Shown: piece by piece, positions 1 to 10,145 of the stretch
Layout of the letters: every line of letters begins with the position of its first letter
Position numbering within the stretch: position 1 is the stretch's first letter
Origin: Actinoplanes oryzae
GTDB lineage: Bacteria > Actinomycetota > Actinomycetes > Mycobacteriales > Micromonosporaceae
Length of the DNA stretch: 64,000 nt
Direction: 5' to 3'
Assembly (NCBI RefSeq): GCF_030757795.1
Contig: NZ_JAUQWH010000018.1
Coordinates: 1-64,000 of the forward strand
Position numbers and translations under genes: made by a program
The notes under the pieces: generated by a model
The model's input: the letters and a program-made list of their open reading frames with translations, nothing else
Told to the model about the DNA's origin: nothing
The model's database searches: none

Positions 1-141
1 GGCTGAGCGGCCCCTGCGCAAGTCCGTCCGGCTCGCACCGCTCCGATCCGTCCACTCCTCAGCGACATTGCTCGACGGCGGGCGGGTTCCCTTGTACCGT
101 GCCACTCATCCCGGGACACCGCGCTCGCCAGGAGGCCGGCC

Positions 142-783
142 GTGGGACAGGTTCTTCCGATGTATCTGGCAGTCGACATCTCGTCGTCGATGGCCGGGGA
201 CCGGATCGCCGCGGTTGAGCAGGCGATCGCCCGGCTCAGCACCGAGCTGTTGTCGAACCCGCTCCTCGGGGAGCGGGTTCGGGTCGGCATAGTCGCATTC
301 CACGAGACCGCAGAGGTCGTCGTACCACTGAGCGACCTCACTGAGTTACGCAGGCTGCCGCGGATCCGAGCCCGGGGAGTGGCTCGCTACGGGCCGCTGT
401 TTCAGTTGCTCGCCCGGGTCCTCGAGCGGGACCGCCGGGTGCTGCTCGCCGCCGACAACCGCGTCAGCTCGCCGTTCGTCTTCCTCATCACCGACGGTGT
501 GCCGGTCGACAGCGGCTGGTACCACTCCTACGCGGAGTACCGGGACCGGACCCGGGCCCGGCTGATCCTGGTGGCGATCGGCGTCGCACCCGACGACGAA
601 GGTCTGCGTGAGCTGCGACCCGTGCGAGCCCTGCACTGGCAGGACGCCCACGACATGGGGCTGTCCGAGTGGCTCTTCGACGTCATGGACGAGTACGCCC
701 ACGAGCTGACCACCTCGGTCGTCGTCAGGCGCCCGGAGAGCAGAGTCTTCGATCCTCCGCCCGCCGACCCGGACTTCCCGTGA
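142..783 (+). CDS. VWA domain protein (TerY-like)
   Basis: A 213-residue protein that is almost entirely one von Willebrand factor A domain. The MIDAS metal site is visible as D12-x-S14-x-S16 near the N terminus and as T117-D118-G119 after a hydrophobic strand. There is no signal peptide or membrane segment, so it should be cytoplasmic. The GTG start is chosen because AGGAGG lies six bases before it. The next gene, a kinase-like protein, starts six bases after the stop. VWA proteins of the TerY type are commonly encoded with a phosphatase and a kinase in predicted phospho-signalling or metal-stress modules; here only the kinase-like partner is seen. The substrate is unknown. Confidence 0.85.
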   Translation: MGQVLPMYLAVDISSSMAGDRIAAVEQAIARLSTELLSNPLLGERVRVGIVAFHETAEVVVPLSDLTELRRLPRIRARGVARYGPLFQLLARVLERDRRVLLAADNRVSSPFVFLITDGVPVDSGWYHSYAEYRDRTRARLILVAIGVAPDDEGLRELRPVRALHWQDAHDMGLSEWLFDVMDEYAHELTTSVVVRRPESRVFDPPPADPDFP

Positions 784-789
784 CGCCCG

Positions 790-1845
790 ATGGATGAGCA
801 GCGTCAGGCGATACCGTGGCCACATCTGCCGGCGCGGACCCTCGAGTCGTCGCTCCAGGTGGACGGCCGCGGTCGTCGTGGCGGGTCGGCAGTGGTGTTC
901 CAGCTCGTCGGACAGCTGGACCTGCTGTACAAGAGGTACACGGGCACGGGGACGGTCAGTCGCTCGGAGACCCACCTCGCTCAGCTCGTCGCGATCGGAT
1001 CGGCTGCCGGCGACCCGGAGCTGAGCTTCTTGCGCCGCCACTTCGCCTGGCCGAGATCCGTGGTGATCGGCAGGGACGGCAACGTGACCGGACTGCTCGT
1101 CCCCCGCGTGCCGCCGGCTTTCGAGGCTGCGCTGGTCACCAACCGGGTCCGGGTGCGGGACCTGAACGACCTGTTGTTCGAGACGCGGGCGGCCAGGGCC
1201 GGGATCTCGCCCGCCACTCGCCGCCAGAAGCTGGAGATGCTCAGTGACCTGATCGAGGCTCTCGACTGGCTGCATCGCCACGACCTGGTGCACGAGGATC
1301 TGGCGGCCCAGAACGTGCTGTGGCGGACGGAGGGTGGCGCCGGGGTGTTGCTGCTCGACTGCGATTCGTTGCGTCCACTCGGGAGAACGGCGGACGACCC
1401 GCTACTGACCAGCGTCGACTGGACGGATCCGAGGGTGTTGGCCGGTGACGTGCGGCGCCCCGACCACGCTTCCATGATCTATGGACTCGGCCTGCTCACC
1501 GCCCGGGTGCTGGCCGACCCGGACTGGCGCCCGCCCGACAACGGCCGGGAGGGCTTCCCCGCCGATCGGATGTCCGAGGCCCTCGCGGCGGTGGTCGTTG
1601 ACTCCGTCCGCCCTGGGCTTCCGCGGCCGTCCCTCGTGCAGTGGCGGAAAGCGGTCACCGTGGCAACGGCCACACTTCGCCCGGATACGGCAACCGACGT
1701 GGACCGTCCCGAGGTCACCACGGCGGCACCTCCGCCGATCGAGTACGAGGGACCGGGCAGCGACGCGGCCCGGCGCATATCGCTGGCTGTGGGCGTCGTG
1801 CTCGGTGCGGCGCTCGCTGCGATTCTCGTCCTGGGGCTGCTGTGA
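790..1845 (+). CDS. Membrane-anchored protein kinase-like protein
   Basis: A 351-residue protein with a divergent protein kinase fold. The catalytic loop reads HED-LAAQN (168-175) instead of HRD-x4-N, and the metal-binding DFG is DCD (190-192). K48 may be the ATP-binding lysine, but I see no classical glycine loop. A proline-rich linker (about 305-325) leads to one transmembrane helix at the extreme C terminus (about 327-351), so the kinase domain should face the cytoplasm. It sits six bases after the VWA gene and overlaps the next gene by GTGA, so the three are probably one operon. Activity is uncertain because of the altered motifs, although the key Asp and Asn are kept. Confidence 0.8.
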   Translation: MDEQRQAIPWPHLPARTLESSLQVDGRGRRGGSAVVFQLVGQLDLLYKRYTGTGTVSRSETHLAQLVAIGSAAGDPELSFLRRHFAWPRSVVIGRDGNVTGLLVPRVPPAFEAALVTNRVRVRDLNDLLFETRAARAGISPATRRQKLEMLSDLIEALDWLHRHDLVHEDLAAQNVLWRTEGGAGVLLLDCDSLRPLGRTADDPLLTSVDWTDPRVLAGDVRRPDHASMIYGLGLLTARVLADPDWRPPDNGREGFPADRMSEALAAVVVDSVRPGLPRPSLVQWRKAVTVATATLRPDTATDVDRPEVTTAAPPPIEYEGPGSDAARRISLAVGVVLGAALAAILVLGLL

Positions 1846-2666
1846 CGCCGGAAAGTCCCAGCGCCGCGGCCGTCTCCGGCACCCTGAGTCAGTTGTCGCT
1901 CTGGGCGGCCGACGCCACCCAGGTCGTCACCGGTGTCGCGGGCTTCTCGTACGCGTTCGGGTGGGTCCTCACCGCGCGCTTCTACGGCGAGTTCGGGGTC
2001 GACCCCGAGTCCGCCGGCGTGACGTTCGGCTGGCTGGCGATCCGCGCGTTCCTCGTCGGGCTGGCGAGTCTGGGGATCTTCCTGGTCGCCCGGGGGGTCG
2101 CCCGCTTCGCCACCGCTGTCCCGGACCGCCCGGCCAGGCTGGCCGGTCCCAGGCTCGCCGCCGTCACGGTGGGCGGCTGCCTGGCGGTGGCGGTCGTGGT
2201 GCTCCTTGTCCGCGGCACTCTGGGCAGCCCGGTGTCCCCCGGCGAGATCATCACCGCGGTCGCGGTCGCCCTCGTCACCGCCTTCGCGGTGCTCTTCGGC
2301 CTGCGGCCCGAGCTGATCGAGGCCCGGCCACGGCTGGGTCAGATCATCAGCGGCCTGGCCGGCTTCCTGATCGGATTCGCTGTCGTGGCGTTGCTGCTGA
2401 CGCCCTACCGGCTCGGCGCCCATCTGGCCGACGACATCCGTGCCGGGCGGCCCGTGAGCCTGCCGATCGTGCCCGGGGTGCCCGCGTTGCAGGCACCCCG
2501 CACGCGTCTGAGCCTGGTCGAACCAGGCGTGGTCGCCCCGGAGGTCCGCCCCTTCCTGGGCTGCGTGATCCGGCTCGGTGGCGCCAACGGCGTCTCGCTG
2601 TACTACGCGGACGGACGAGTGCTCCGCGTCGCGGACGAGATCGTTCACTCCGTGAGCTCCTGTTGA
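1842..2666 (+). CDS. Multispanning membrane protein of unknown function
   Basis: A 274-residue protein starting at a GTG that overlaps the kinase-like stop codon (GTGA), which implies translational coupling. About four hydrophobic segments are visible in the first 190 residues (near 25-45, 60-80, 105-125 and 130-150 or 165-185), followed by a soluble C-terminal domain of about 85 residues ending in Cys. I do not recognise the family. Its place behind the VWA and kinase-like genes suggests a membrane component of the same system. A much longer reading from an upstream start at 1641 would run antagonistically through the kinase gene and is not supported. Confidence 0.75.
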   Translation: MTPESPSAAAVSGTLSQLSLWAADATQVVTGVAGFSYAFGWVLTARFYGEFGVDPESAGVTFGWLAIRAFLVGLASLGIFLVARGVARFATAVPDRPARLAGPRLAAVTVGGCLAVAVVVLLVRGTLGSPVSPGEIITAVAVALVTAFAVLFGLRPELIEARPRLGQIISGLAGFLIGFAVVALLLTPYRLGAHLADDIRAGRPVSLPIVPGVPALQAPRTRLSLVEPGVVAPEVRPFLGCVIRLGGANGVSLYYADGRVLRVADEIVHSVSSC

Positions 2667-2900
2667 GGGGGCGCGTCAGGGGCGGCGGGGACGGGGTGCG
2701 GCAGCGTGCCGGGCAGCCCGAGCCGGCGCGCCGCGGACCAGGGAGGCCTGCTCGGCGGCGAGGGCGGGGGCGGGATCTGCATCGGGCATGACGCCCTCCC
2801 CCATGAATCGTCGCCGCCGAAGCCACCCACCAGGATCAAGGCGAAAAACTTCCCCGGCGTTGTCGATCCGGCGCGGGGGTCGTTCGACCTGAGAGTGTGA

Positions 2901-2919
2901 GGGGCCGGAGGACGGCCCC
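2901..2919 (+). other. Small inverted repeat before the YCII gene
   Basis: GGGGCC at 2901-2906 and GGCCCC at 2914-2919 can pair around a seven-base loop, just before the ribosome binding region of the following gene. It could be a leader hairpin or a weak terminator for the upstream operon. The surrounding 2667-2940 interval shows no convincing gene. Confidence 0.35.
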
Positions 2920-2940
2920 CGGCACCGAGGGAGCGGAACC

Positions 2941-3360
2941 ATGGCGAAGTACATGCTGATCATGCGGAACACCGACGCGTCGCTGAAGACGATGATGGAG
3001 ACGCCGTTCGAGGAGATGCTGGACCGGGTGGGGCGGTTCAACGACGAGCTCATCCGGGCCGGCGTGCTGCTCGCCGCGGAGGGGCTCGAGGATCCGGCCG
3101 ACGGCGTGGTCGTGGCCTATGACGGGGAGACGCCGGTGGTGACCGACGGCCCGTACGGGGAGACCAAGGAGCTGTTCGGCGGCTTCTACCTGCTCGAGGT
3201 GGCGTCGCGGGACGAGGCGGTGGAGTGGGCGAAGAGGATGCCGGCGATCCCGGGGTCGCGCACGGAGATCCGGCGGGTGCCCGGGATCGACGAGTTCCCG
3301 CAGGACAACGAGTGGGTGGCGATCGAGCGGGCCTGGCGCGAGCGCACCGGCCAGCTGTGA
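2941..3360 (+). CDS. YCII-related (DGPF) protein
   Basis: A 139-residue protein of the YCII/DGPF family, with the hallmark segment TDGPYGETKELFGGF around residues 67-81. These small ferredoxin-like-fold proteins are regularly encoded next to ECF sigma factors of the ECF42 group in actinobacteria, and the sigma factor here overlaps by GTGA. A purine-rich GGGAGCGG ribosome binding site precedes the ATG. The biochemical role of DGPF proteins is not established; genetic linkage suggests an accessory or target of the sigma factor. Cytoplasmic, no signal sequence. Confidence 0.9.
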   Translation: MAKYMLIMRNTDASLKTMMETPFEEMLDRVGRFNDELIRAGVLLAAEGLEDPADGVVVAYDGETPVVTDGPYGETKELFGGFYLLEVASRDEAVEWAKRMPAIPGSRTEIRRVPGIDEFPQDNEWVAIERAWRERTGQL

Positions 3361-4541
3361 GTGCCCAGGCCCTCGAGGCGGTCTGGCGGATCGAGTCGGC
3401 GCGCATCGTCGCGTCGCTCGCCCGCTGGACCGGGGACTTCGCGCTGGCGGAGGACGTGGCGCAGGAGGCGCTGGCCGAGGCGCTCGTGGCGTGGGAGCGG
3501 GACGGCACGCCGGCGAACCCGGCCGGGTGGCTGCTGGCGACCGCGCGGCGCCGGGCGATCGACGCGTTCCGGCGCCGGGAGACCCTGGAGCGCAAGTACG
3601 CCCTGCTGGCCCGGGAGTGGGAGACGGCCGGGGACAGGGGCGACGACCTGCTCGCGCTCATGTTCGTCGCGTGCCATCCGGTGCTGGCGCCGGAGGCGAA
3701 GGTCGCGCTGACCCTGCGTACGGTCGGCGGCCTCACCAGCGAGGAGATCGCCCGCGCCTTCCTCGTGCCGGTGCCGACCGTGCAGGCCCGGATCACGCGC
3801 GCGAAGAAGACGATCGCCGCGGCGGGCGTACGTTTCGAGCTGCCCCCCGCCGAGCAGCGCAAGGAGCGGCTCGGGGCGGTGCTCAGCGTGCTCTACGTCA
3901 TCTTCACCGAGGGGTCGACGGCGACGGCGGGCGACCGGCTCGTGCGCACGGATCTCGCGGCCGAGGCGATCCGGCTCACCCGGGTGCTCGCCGCGCTGGT
4001 GCCGGACGAGCCGGAGGTGTCGGGGCTGCTGGCGCTGTGCGAGCTGACCGCGGCGCGGTTCCCGGCGCGGACCGGGCCGGACGGCGAGGCGGTGCTGCTC
4101 GAGGACCAGGACCGGCGGTTGTGGGACCGGGCCGCGATCCGGCGCGGGCTGGCTGCCCTGGCCAGGTCCACCACCGGCCCGTACGGGCTGCAGGCCGCGA
4201 TCGCCGCCTGCCACGCCCGCGCCGCCTCCGTGGCGGAGACGGACTGGGAGCGGATCGTGCTGCTCTACGAGGCGCTGGGCCGCGTCGCGCCCTCGCCGAT
4301 CGTCGAACTGAACCGGGCCGTGGCCGTCGCCATGGCCCACGGTCCGGATCAAGCCCTGCCGATCGTCGACGGGGTGGCCGCGCGCCTGACGAGCTATCTC
4401 GTGCCCAGCGTGCGGGGCGAGCTGTTCCGCCGGCTGGGCCGCGACGCCGAGGCCCGGGCGGAGCTGGAACGGGCGGCGGCCATGTGCCGCAACGACAAGG
4501 AGCGCGCAGTGCTGCTGCGCAAGGCAGCAGCACTGCGCTGA
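3357..4541 (+). CDS. ECF42-type RNA polymerase sigma factor
   Basis: A 394-residue sigma factor. The N-terminal 170 residues hold sigma region 2 (DFALAEDVAQEALAEAL) and region 4 (LTLRTVGGLTSEEIARAF followed by a helix-turn-helix). The remaining roughly 220 residues form the C-terminal extension of the ECF42/DUF6596 group, which has TPR-like helices and replaces an anti-sigma factor in control. The GTG start overlaps the stop of the YCII gene (GTGA), so longer upstream readings that run through that gene are rejected. The coding sequence ends in an inverted repeat that may act as its own terminator, and the convergent Rpf gene ends seven bases away. Confidence 0.93.
   Translation: MSAQALEAVWRIESARIVASLARWTGDFALAEDVAQEALAEALVAWERDGTPANPAGWLLATARRRAIDAFRRRETLERKYALLAREWETAGDRGDDLLALMFVACHPVLAPEAKVALTLRTVGGLTSEEIARAFLVPVPTVQARITRAKKTIAAAGVRFELPPAEQRKERLGAVLSVLYVIFTEGSTATAGDRLVRTDLAAEAIRLTRVLAALVPDEPEVSGLLALCELTAARFPARTGPDGEAVLLEDQDRRLWDRAAIRRGLAALARSTTGPYGLQAAIAACHARAASVAETDWERIVLLYEALGRVAPSPIVELNRAVAVAMAHGPDQALPIVDGVAARLTSYLVPSVRGELFRRLGRDAEARAELERAAAMCRNDKERAVLLRKAAALR
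4504..4538 (+). terminator. 15-bp perfect hairpin at the 3' end of the sigma gene
   Basis: GCGCAGTGCTGCTGC (4504-4518) pairs perfectly with 4524-4538 around the loop GCAAG. The repeat codes for the last residues of the sigma factor, and the stop codon follows directly. It lies between two convergent genes, so it may terminate transcription from both sides. No U tract is present, as is usual in actinobacteria. Confidence 0.7.
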
Positions 4542-4548
4542 GCCGGCG

Positions 4549-5420
<872 letters not shown>

Positions 5421-5444
5421 GCCCGCGTCAGCGGACCGGCCGAC

Positions 5445-5473
5445 GTTAACCACCGCGGAAGGGCCCGGGGCAA
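5445..5473 (-). promoter_or_regulatory. Candidate promoter for the riboswitch/Rpf transcript
   Basis: Read on the minus strand, TTGCCC (5473-5468) and GTTAAC (5450-5445) are separated by exactly 17 bases, and transcription would start a few bases before the riboswitch. This is inferred from spacing only. Confidence 0.45.
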
Positions 5474-5752
5474 ACTTTCGCGGCCGAAGGTGAGCTTGTT
5501 TACATCTCGAAGATCGCCCCGTGAATCACCACGAAACGGGGCGTAACGCCGCGCTCGGCGACCCGGAACGCACGGCGGGGACCTGCGCGGACGCGCGTGT
5601 ACCAGAAGCGGCCGGGTCGCGGGGCGCCGCCGGCGGGTTCCTCACCACACCGCCGACGGCGCCGCGCCACCCGGCCGCCACCCGGCAACGCCCTCCGGCG
5701 CGGCCCACAGACCCCTTCCGCTGCGGCACCGATCGGGGCAAAGCGCCCGGAA
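5474..5752. other. No recognisable gene
   Basis: This stretch upstream of the Rpf promoter holds only short open frames without ribosome binding sites, family resemblance or consistent third-position bias. I see no RNA gene in it. Confidence 0.5.
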
Positions 5753-6049
5753 TCAGGCCGGTAGCGTCGGCAGCAGCGCCACCCGCAGCCCGAGCCGCAG
5801 CGCCGCCAGCGTGAGCGCGGTCGAGTCCGCCCCGGTGTCCAGGTCCGACGCGTGCGCCGGCTCGCGCAGCCCGAAGGCGTACCAGCCGCCGTCGGTCGTC
5901 GCCCCGATGACGACGTCGAAGTTGCGCAGCAGGTCGTAGGCGTCCCGGAGCAGCTGGGGGGTCAGATCCGGGGTCTCCATGGTGATCATGAGGTGGTCGG
6001 TGCGGCGAGCGACGGTCGCCGGCGCGGCGCAGCGGAAGTACCGGGTCAT
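5753..6049 (-). pseudogene. DUF2064/CofC-like glycosyltransferase fragment
   Basis: A 98-residue frame that matches only the middle to C-terminal part of the DUF2064 nucleotide-diphospho-sugar transferase-like family. The segments METPDLTPQLL, VVIGATTDGGWYAFGLR and LTLAALRLGLRVALLP are recognisable. The N-terminal nucleotide-binding half (about 90 residues) is missing, and the usual tail after the last strand is missing too. An ATG with AGGAGG very close upstream is used; a GTG at 6067 is possible. Either it is a decayed remnant or a free-standing mini-domain. I favour a remnant, because the catalytic half is absent. Confidence 0.55.
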
Positions 6050-6089
6050 GCCCTCCTGTGTCCACACGGGCCGGAAAGGTTGCCCGCGT

Positions 6090-7196
6090 TCACGCGGAAA
6101 TCCATTCTGTGGCGACCGTCACATCATCCAGCACCGCGGGGACGGGCGACACCCCCAGACCAGGCCCCGCCGGTACGGCCAGAGTGCCCTCCTGGAGCAC
6201 GAACGGCTCGGTGAGATCCGTCGCGAAGTAGCGCCCGGACGCCGACGTGTCGCCGGGCAGCGTGAAGCCGGGCAGCGCGGCCAGCGCCACGTTCGCGGCC
6301 CGGCCCAGCCCGGTCTCCAACATCCCGCCGCACCAGACCGGGATCCCGTGCGCCGCGCACAGGTCGTGGATGCGCCGCGCCTCGAGATAGCCGCCCACCC
6401 GGCCCGGCTTGATGTTGACCACCGAGCAGGCGCCGAGGGTGATCGCCGCGGCGGCGGTCCGGGCGGAGGTGATCGACTCGTCGAGGCACACCGGCGTGGT
6501 GATCTGCCGCGCGAGCGTGGCGTGGCCCAGCACGTCCTCCTCGTCCAGCGGCTGCTCGATCAGCAGCAGGCCGAAGGGGTCGAGGCGGGCGAGATGCCGG
6601 GCGTCGGCGAGGGTGTACGCGGTGTTGGCGTCCACCTGCAGCAGCACGTCGTCGCCGAAGCGCTCGCGGACCGCGCGGACCGGCTCGACGTCCCAGCCCG
6701 GCTCGATCTTCAGCTTGATCCGCACGTAGCCCTCGGCCAGGTAGCCGTCGACCGCGTCGAGCAGCTGCGGGATCGAGTCCATGATGCCGACGGACACGCC
6801 GCACGGGACGCGGTCGCGCACCGCGCCCAGCTCCCGCGCGAAGGACCGGCCGGCGGCCCGCAGCTCGGCGTCGAGCACGGCGGTCTCCAGGGCGGCCTTG
6901 GCCATCCGGTGGCCCTTGACCGGGGCGAGGACCTCGGCGACCTGGGAGGCGTCCAGGTGCGGTGCCGCGGCGAGCATCGGCACGAGGAAGCGGCGCAGCA
7001 CGTCGGCCGCCGCGTCCGCGTACTCCGGGGAGTAGAGCGGCTCGGCCATCGCCACGCACTCGCCCCAGCCCTCGGCGTCGCCCGTGTCGACCCGGACGAG
7101 CAGCACGTCCCGGGTCGTCTCGGTGCCGAACGAGGTGCGGAACGGCGCGACGAGCGGCATGGCGACGCGCCGCAGCTCGACTCCACGGATCTTCAC
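6090..7196 (-). CDS. o-Succinylbenzoate synthase / N-succinylamino acid racemase (enolase superfamily)
   Basis: A 368-residue member of the muconate-lactonizing subgroup of the enolase superfamily. The K161-x-K163 motif, metal ligands D189, E214 and D239 and the second catalytic lysine K263 (NIKPGRVGGY) are all present. Members of this clade act as OSB synthase in menaquinone synthesis, as N-succinylamino acid racemase, or both. The gene overlaps a GNAT gene by GTGA and no other men gene is near. That favours the racemase role, in which a GNAT-family succinyltransferase acts on D-amino acids first. The GTG start is fixed by this overlap; a longer frame would run through the GNAT gene. Confidence 0.85.
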   Translation of the reverse strand: MKIRGVELRRVAMPLVAPFRTSFGTETTRDVLLVRVDTGDAEGWGECVAMAEPLYSPEYADAAADVLRRFLVPMLAAAPHLDASQVAEVLAPVKGHRMAKAALETAVLDAELRAAGRSFARELGAVRDRVPCGVSVGIMDSIPQLLDAVDGYLAEGYVRIKLKIEPGWDVEPVRAVRERFGDDVLLQVDANTAYTLADARHLARLDPFGLLLIEQPLDEEDVLGHATLARQITTPVCLDESITSARTAAAAITLGACSVVNIKPGRVGGYLEARRIHDLCAAHGIPVWCGGMLETGLGRAANVALAALPGFTLPGDTSASGRYFATDLTEPFVLQEGTLAVPAGPGLGVSPVPAVLDDVTVATEWISA

Positions 7197-7960
7197 AGCT
7201 GACCTCCCGGGCCACGGTCGGTGGTGAGCACGTACCAGCCGGCCTTGTCGAAGCCGGTGAACCGGGCGCCGGACGCCAGCAGACCGGTCAGCACCTCGCG
7301 GACGGCGCCACGCCAGCGGGCCGCCGCGGCGGGGTCCTCGGTGCGCAGCCGCTCGATGTCGTGGGGCACGGCGACGAGCAGCTTCTCCCCGTGCGCGGGA
7401 CCGCGGCGCCCCTTCTCGTCGAGCACCACCGTGCCGCCGGTCAGATCGCTCTCCAGCGGCGCGCCGCCGGCGACCTCCCAGCGCACGAGCAGCCGGTCGG
7501 AGGGGTCCTTGCCGTTGCGGGTGTCGTCCATCGGGCCGTAGAAGTCGGGCAGGTACTCCACCGGGACCGCGCCGAGCTTGGCCAGGTTGAAGTAGGCGTT
7601 GCGGGCCACCAGCGGGTCGAAGGTCCACGTGATCGCGGTCGCCCCGCGCGACTGCGCCCAGCGGCGCTGGTGCTGCTTGAGGGCGTAGCCGACGCCGCGG
7701 CCGGCCGCACCGGGCACCACCCCGGCGACGTGGCTGTGCAGCTCACGGACGTCCGGCGGGCCGAAGAACCCGAAACAGCCGCCGACCAGCTCGGCGCCCG
7801 CGTAGGCGCCGGCCACGTAGTTGCCGGCCTTGGCGAGCGCGCGCAGCATCTCCCCGCCGACCATCGGCCGGCCGGGGCTCCAGATGCCGCCGAGCAGCGC
7901 GTCGAGCGCCGCCAGCTCGCCGGGCTGCGACACCACACGCACCTCGATGCCGGGCTCCAT
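7193..7960 (-). CDS. GNAT family N-acyltransferase (COG3375-like)
   Basis: A 255-residue acyltransferase with a GNAT core in the first 150 residues. The acyl-CoA loop region PGAAGRGVGYALKQHQR and the preceding beta-bulge strand are visible, and a C-terminal domain specific to this subfamily follows. It is translationally coupled to the racemase/OSB synthase gene. In Geobacillus kaustophilus a GNAT-like D-amino-acid N-succinyltransferase is paired with N-succinylamino acid racemase in a D-to-L amino acid conversion pathway; the same pairing is proposed here. The start lies only 32 bases from the divergent kinase start, and a TTAGAG box nine bases away suggests a leaderless transcript. Confidence 0.8.
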   Translation of the reverse strand: MEPGIEVRVVSQPGELAALDALLGGIWSPGRPMVGGEMLRALAKAGNYVAGAYAGAELVGGCFGFFGPPDVRELHSHVAGVVPGAAGRGVGYALKQHQRRWAQSRGATAITWTFDPLVARNAYFNLAKLGAVPVEYLPDFYGPMDDTRNGKDPSDRLLVRWEVAGGAPLESDLTGGTVVLDEKGRRGPAHGEKLLVAVPHDIERLRTEDPAAAARWRGAVREVLTGLLASGARFTGFDKAGWYVLTTDRGPGGQL

Positions 7961-7992
7961 GCCGACACTCTAACCACGTAAAGTGCGTCGGC
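7961..7992. promoter_or_regulatory. Compact divergent leaderless promoters
   Basis: Only 32 bases separate the start codons of the GNAT gene and the Ser/Thr kinase. A plus-strand -10-like TAAAGT (7979-7984) lies eight bases before the kinase GTG, and a minus-strand TTAGAG (7973-7968) lies seven bases before the GNAT ATG. The interval is bounded by the inverted pair GCCGAC and GTCGGC. Both transcripts would be leaderless, and each -35 region would lie inside the other gene. Confidence 0.5.
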
Positions 7993-9563
<1,571 letters not shown>

Positions 9564-9567
<4 letters not shown>

Positions 9568-10073
9568 GAATCCTCCTCGCCCTCGCCGCCGCCGGCGCGC
9601 TGGCGGCGTGTTCGAGCGCGCCCGCGCCGTCGTCCGCGACCGCGTCCCCGTCCCCCGCCCCGGCGGTCCCGACCTTCGCGGACGTGTCGCGCGGGGACAG
9701 CACGTCGGTGGTCAAGCTCATCTCGTTCGACGCGAAGGCCCGCTCGGCCGTCGCGGAGCCGACCATCTTCCTGCTGGGCCCCGACTTCTGCGAGGCGTTC
9801 CACCTGCCGTCGAGCGACCCCCGCTGCGAACGCGACTGGAACACCGAGGACAGCAACACCCGGGTGACCCTCCCGGTCGCCGGGGACGCCGAGCTCCTCA
9901 CCATCCATGGTGGTGACCCTGAGTGTTTCGGCGACGACACCCTGATCGTCGGCACGTGTGAGCTGACGCCCGCCAAGTTCGCCGCGCTCGCCGAGGACAG
10001 CGGCGAGATGCTGGCCCAGCTGACCGTCGTGGACGGTACGGCGACGAGAATCGCCGAAGTGTACACCCCGTGA
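9564..10073 (+). CDS. Lipoprotein coupled to the Ser/Thr kinase
   Basis: A 169-residue exported protein with a type II signal peptide; the lipobox ends LAAC at C16. A Ser/Pro/Ala linker (about 17-40) is followed by a compact domain with four cysteines likely to form disulfides (EAFHLPSSDPRC, GGDPECFG, GTCELTP). I do not recognise the domain. The ATG overlaps the kinase stop codon, so it is probably co-translated and may modulate or report to the kinase outer domain. Confidence 0.82.
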
Positions 10074-10145
10074 TGATCTTTTCTTGATCGATGCGCGTAT
10101 GGTGCCGTACCGGAGAAACTGGCTCGGCCGAGGCGGGAGCGCACG

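Noticed and set aside
2706..2900. A possible 64-codon gene before the YCII gene
   Set aside because: No ribosome binding site, no recognisable domain, and composition typical of noncoding GC-rich DNA.
3225..3356. Longer N terminus for the ECF42 sigma factor
   Set aside because: It would overlap the YCII gene by 130 bases; the GTGA overlap gives the expected sigma N terminus.
5521..5814. Possible plus-strand gene in the interval before the DUF2064 fragment
   Set aside because: No ribosome binding site or domain, Arg/Ala/Pro-rich composition, and overlap with the fragment.
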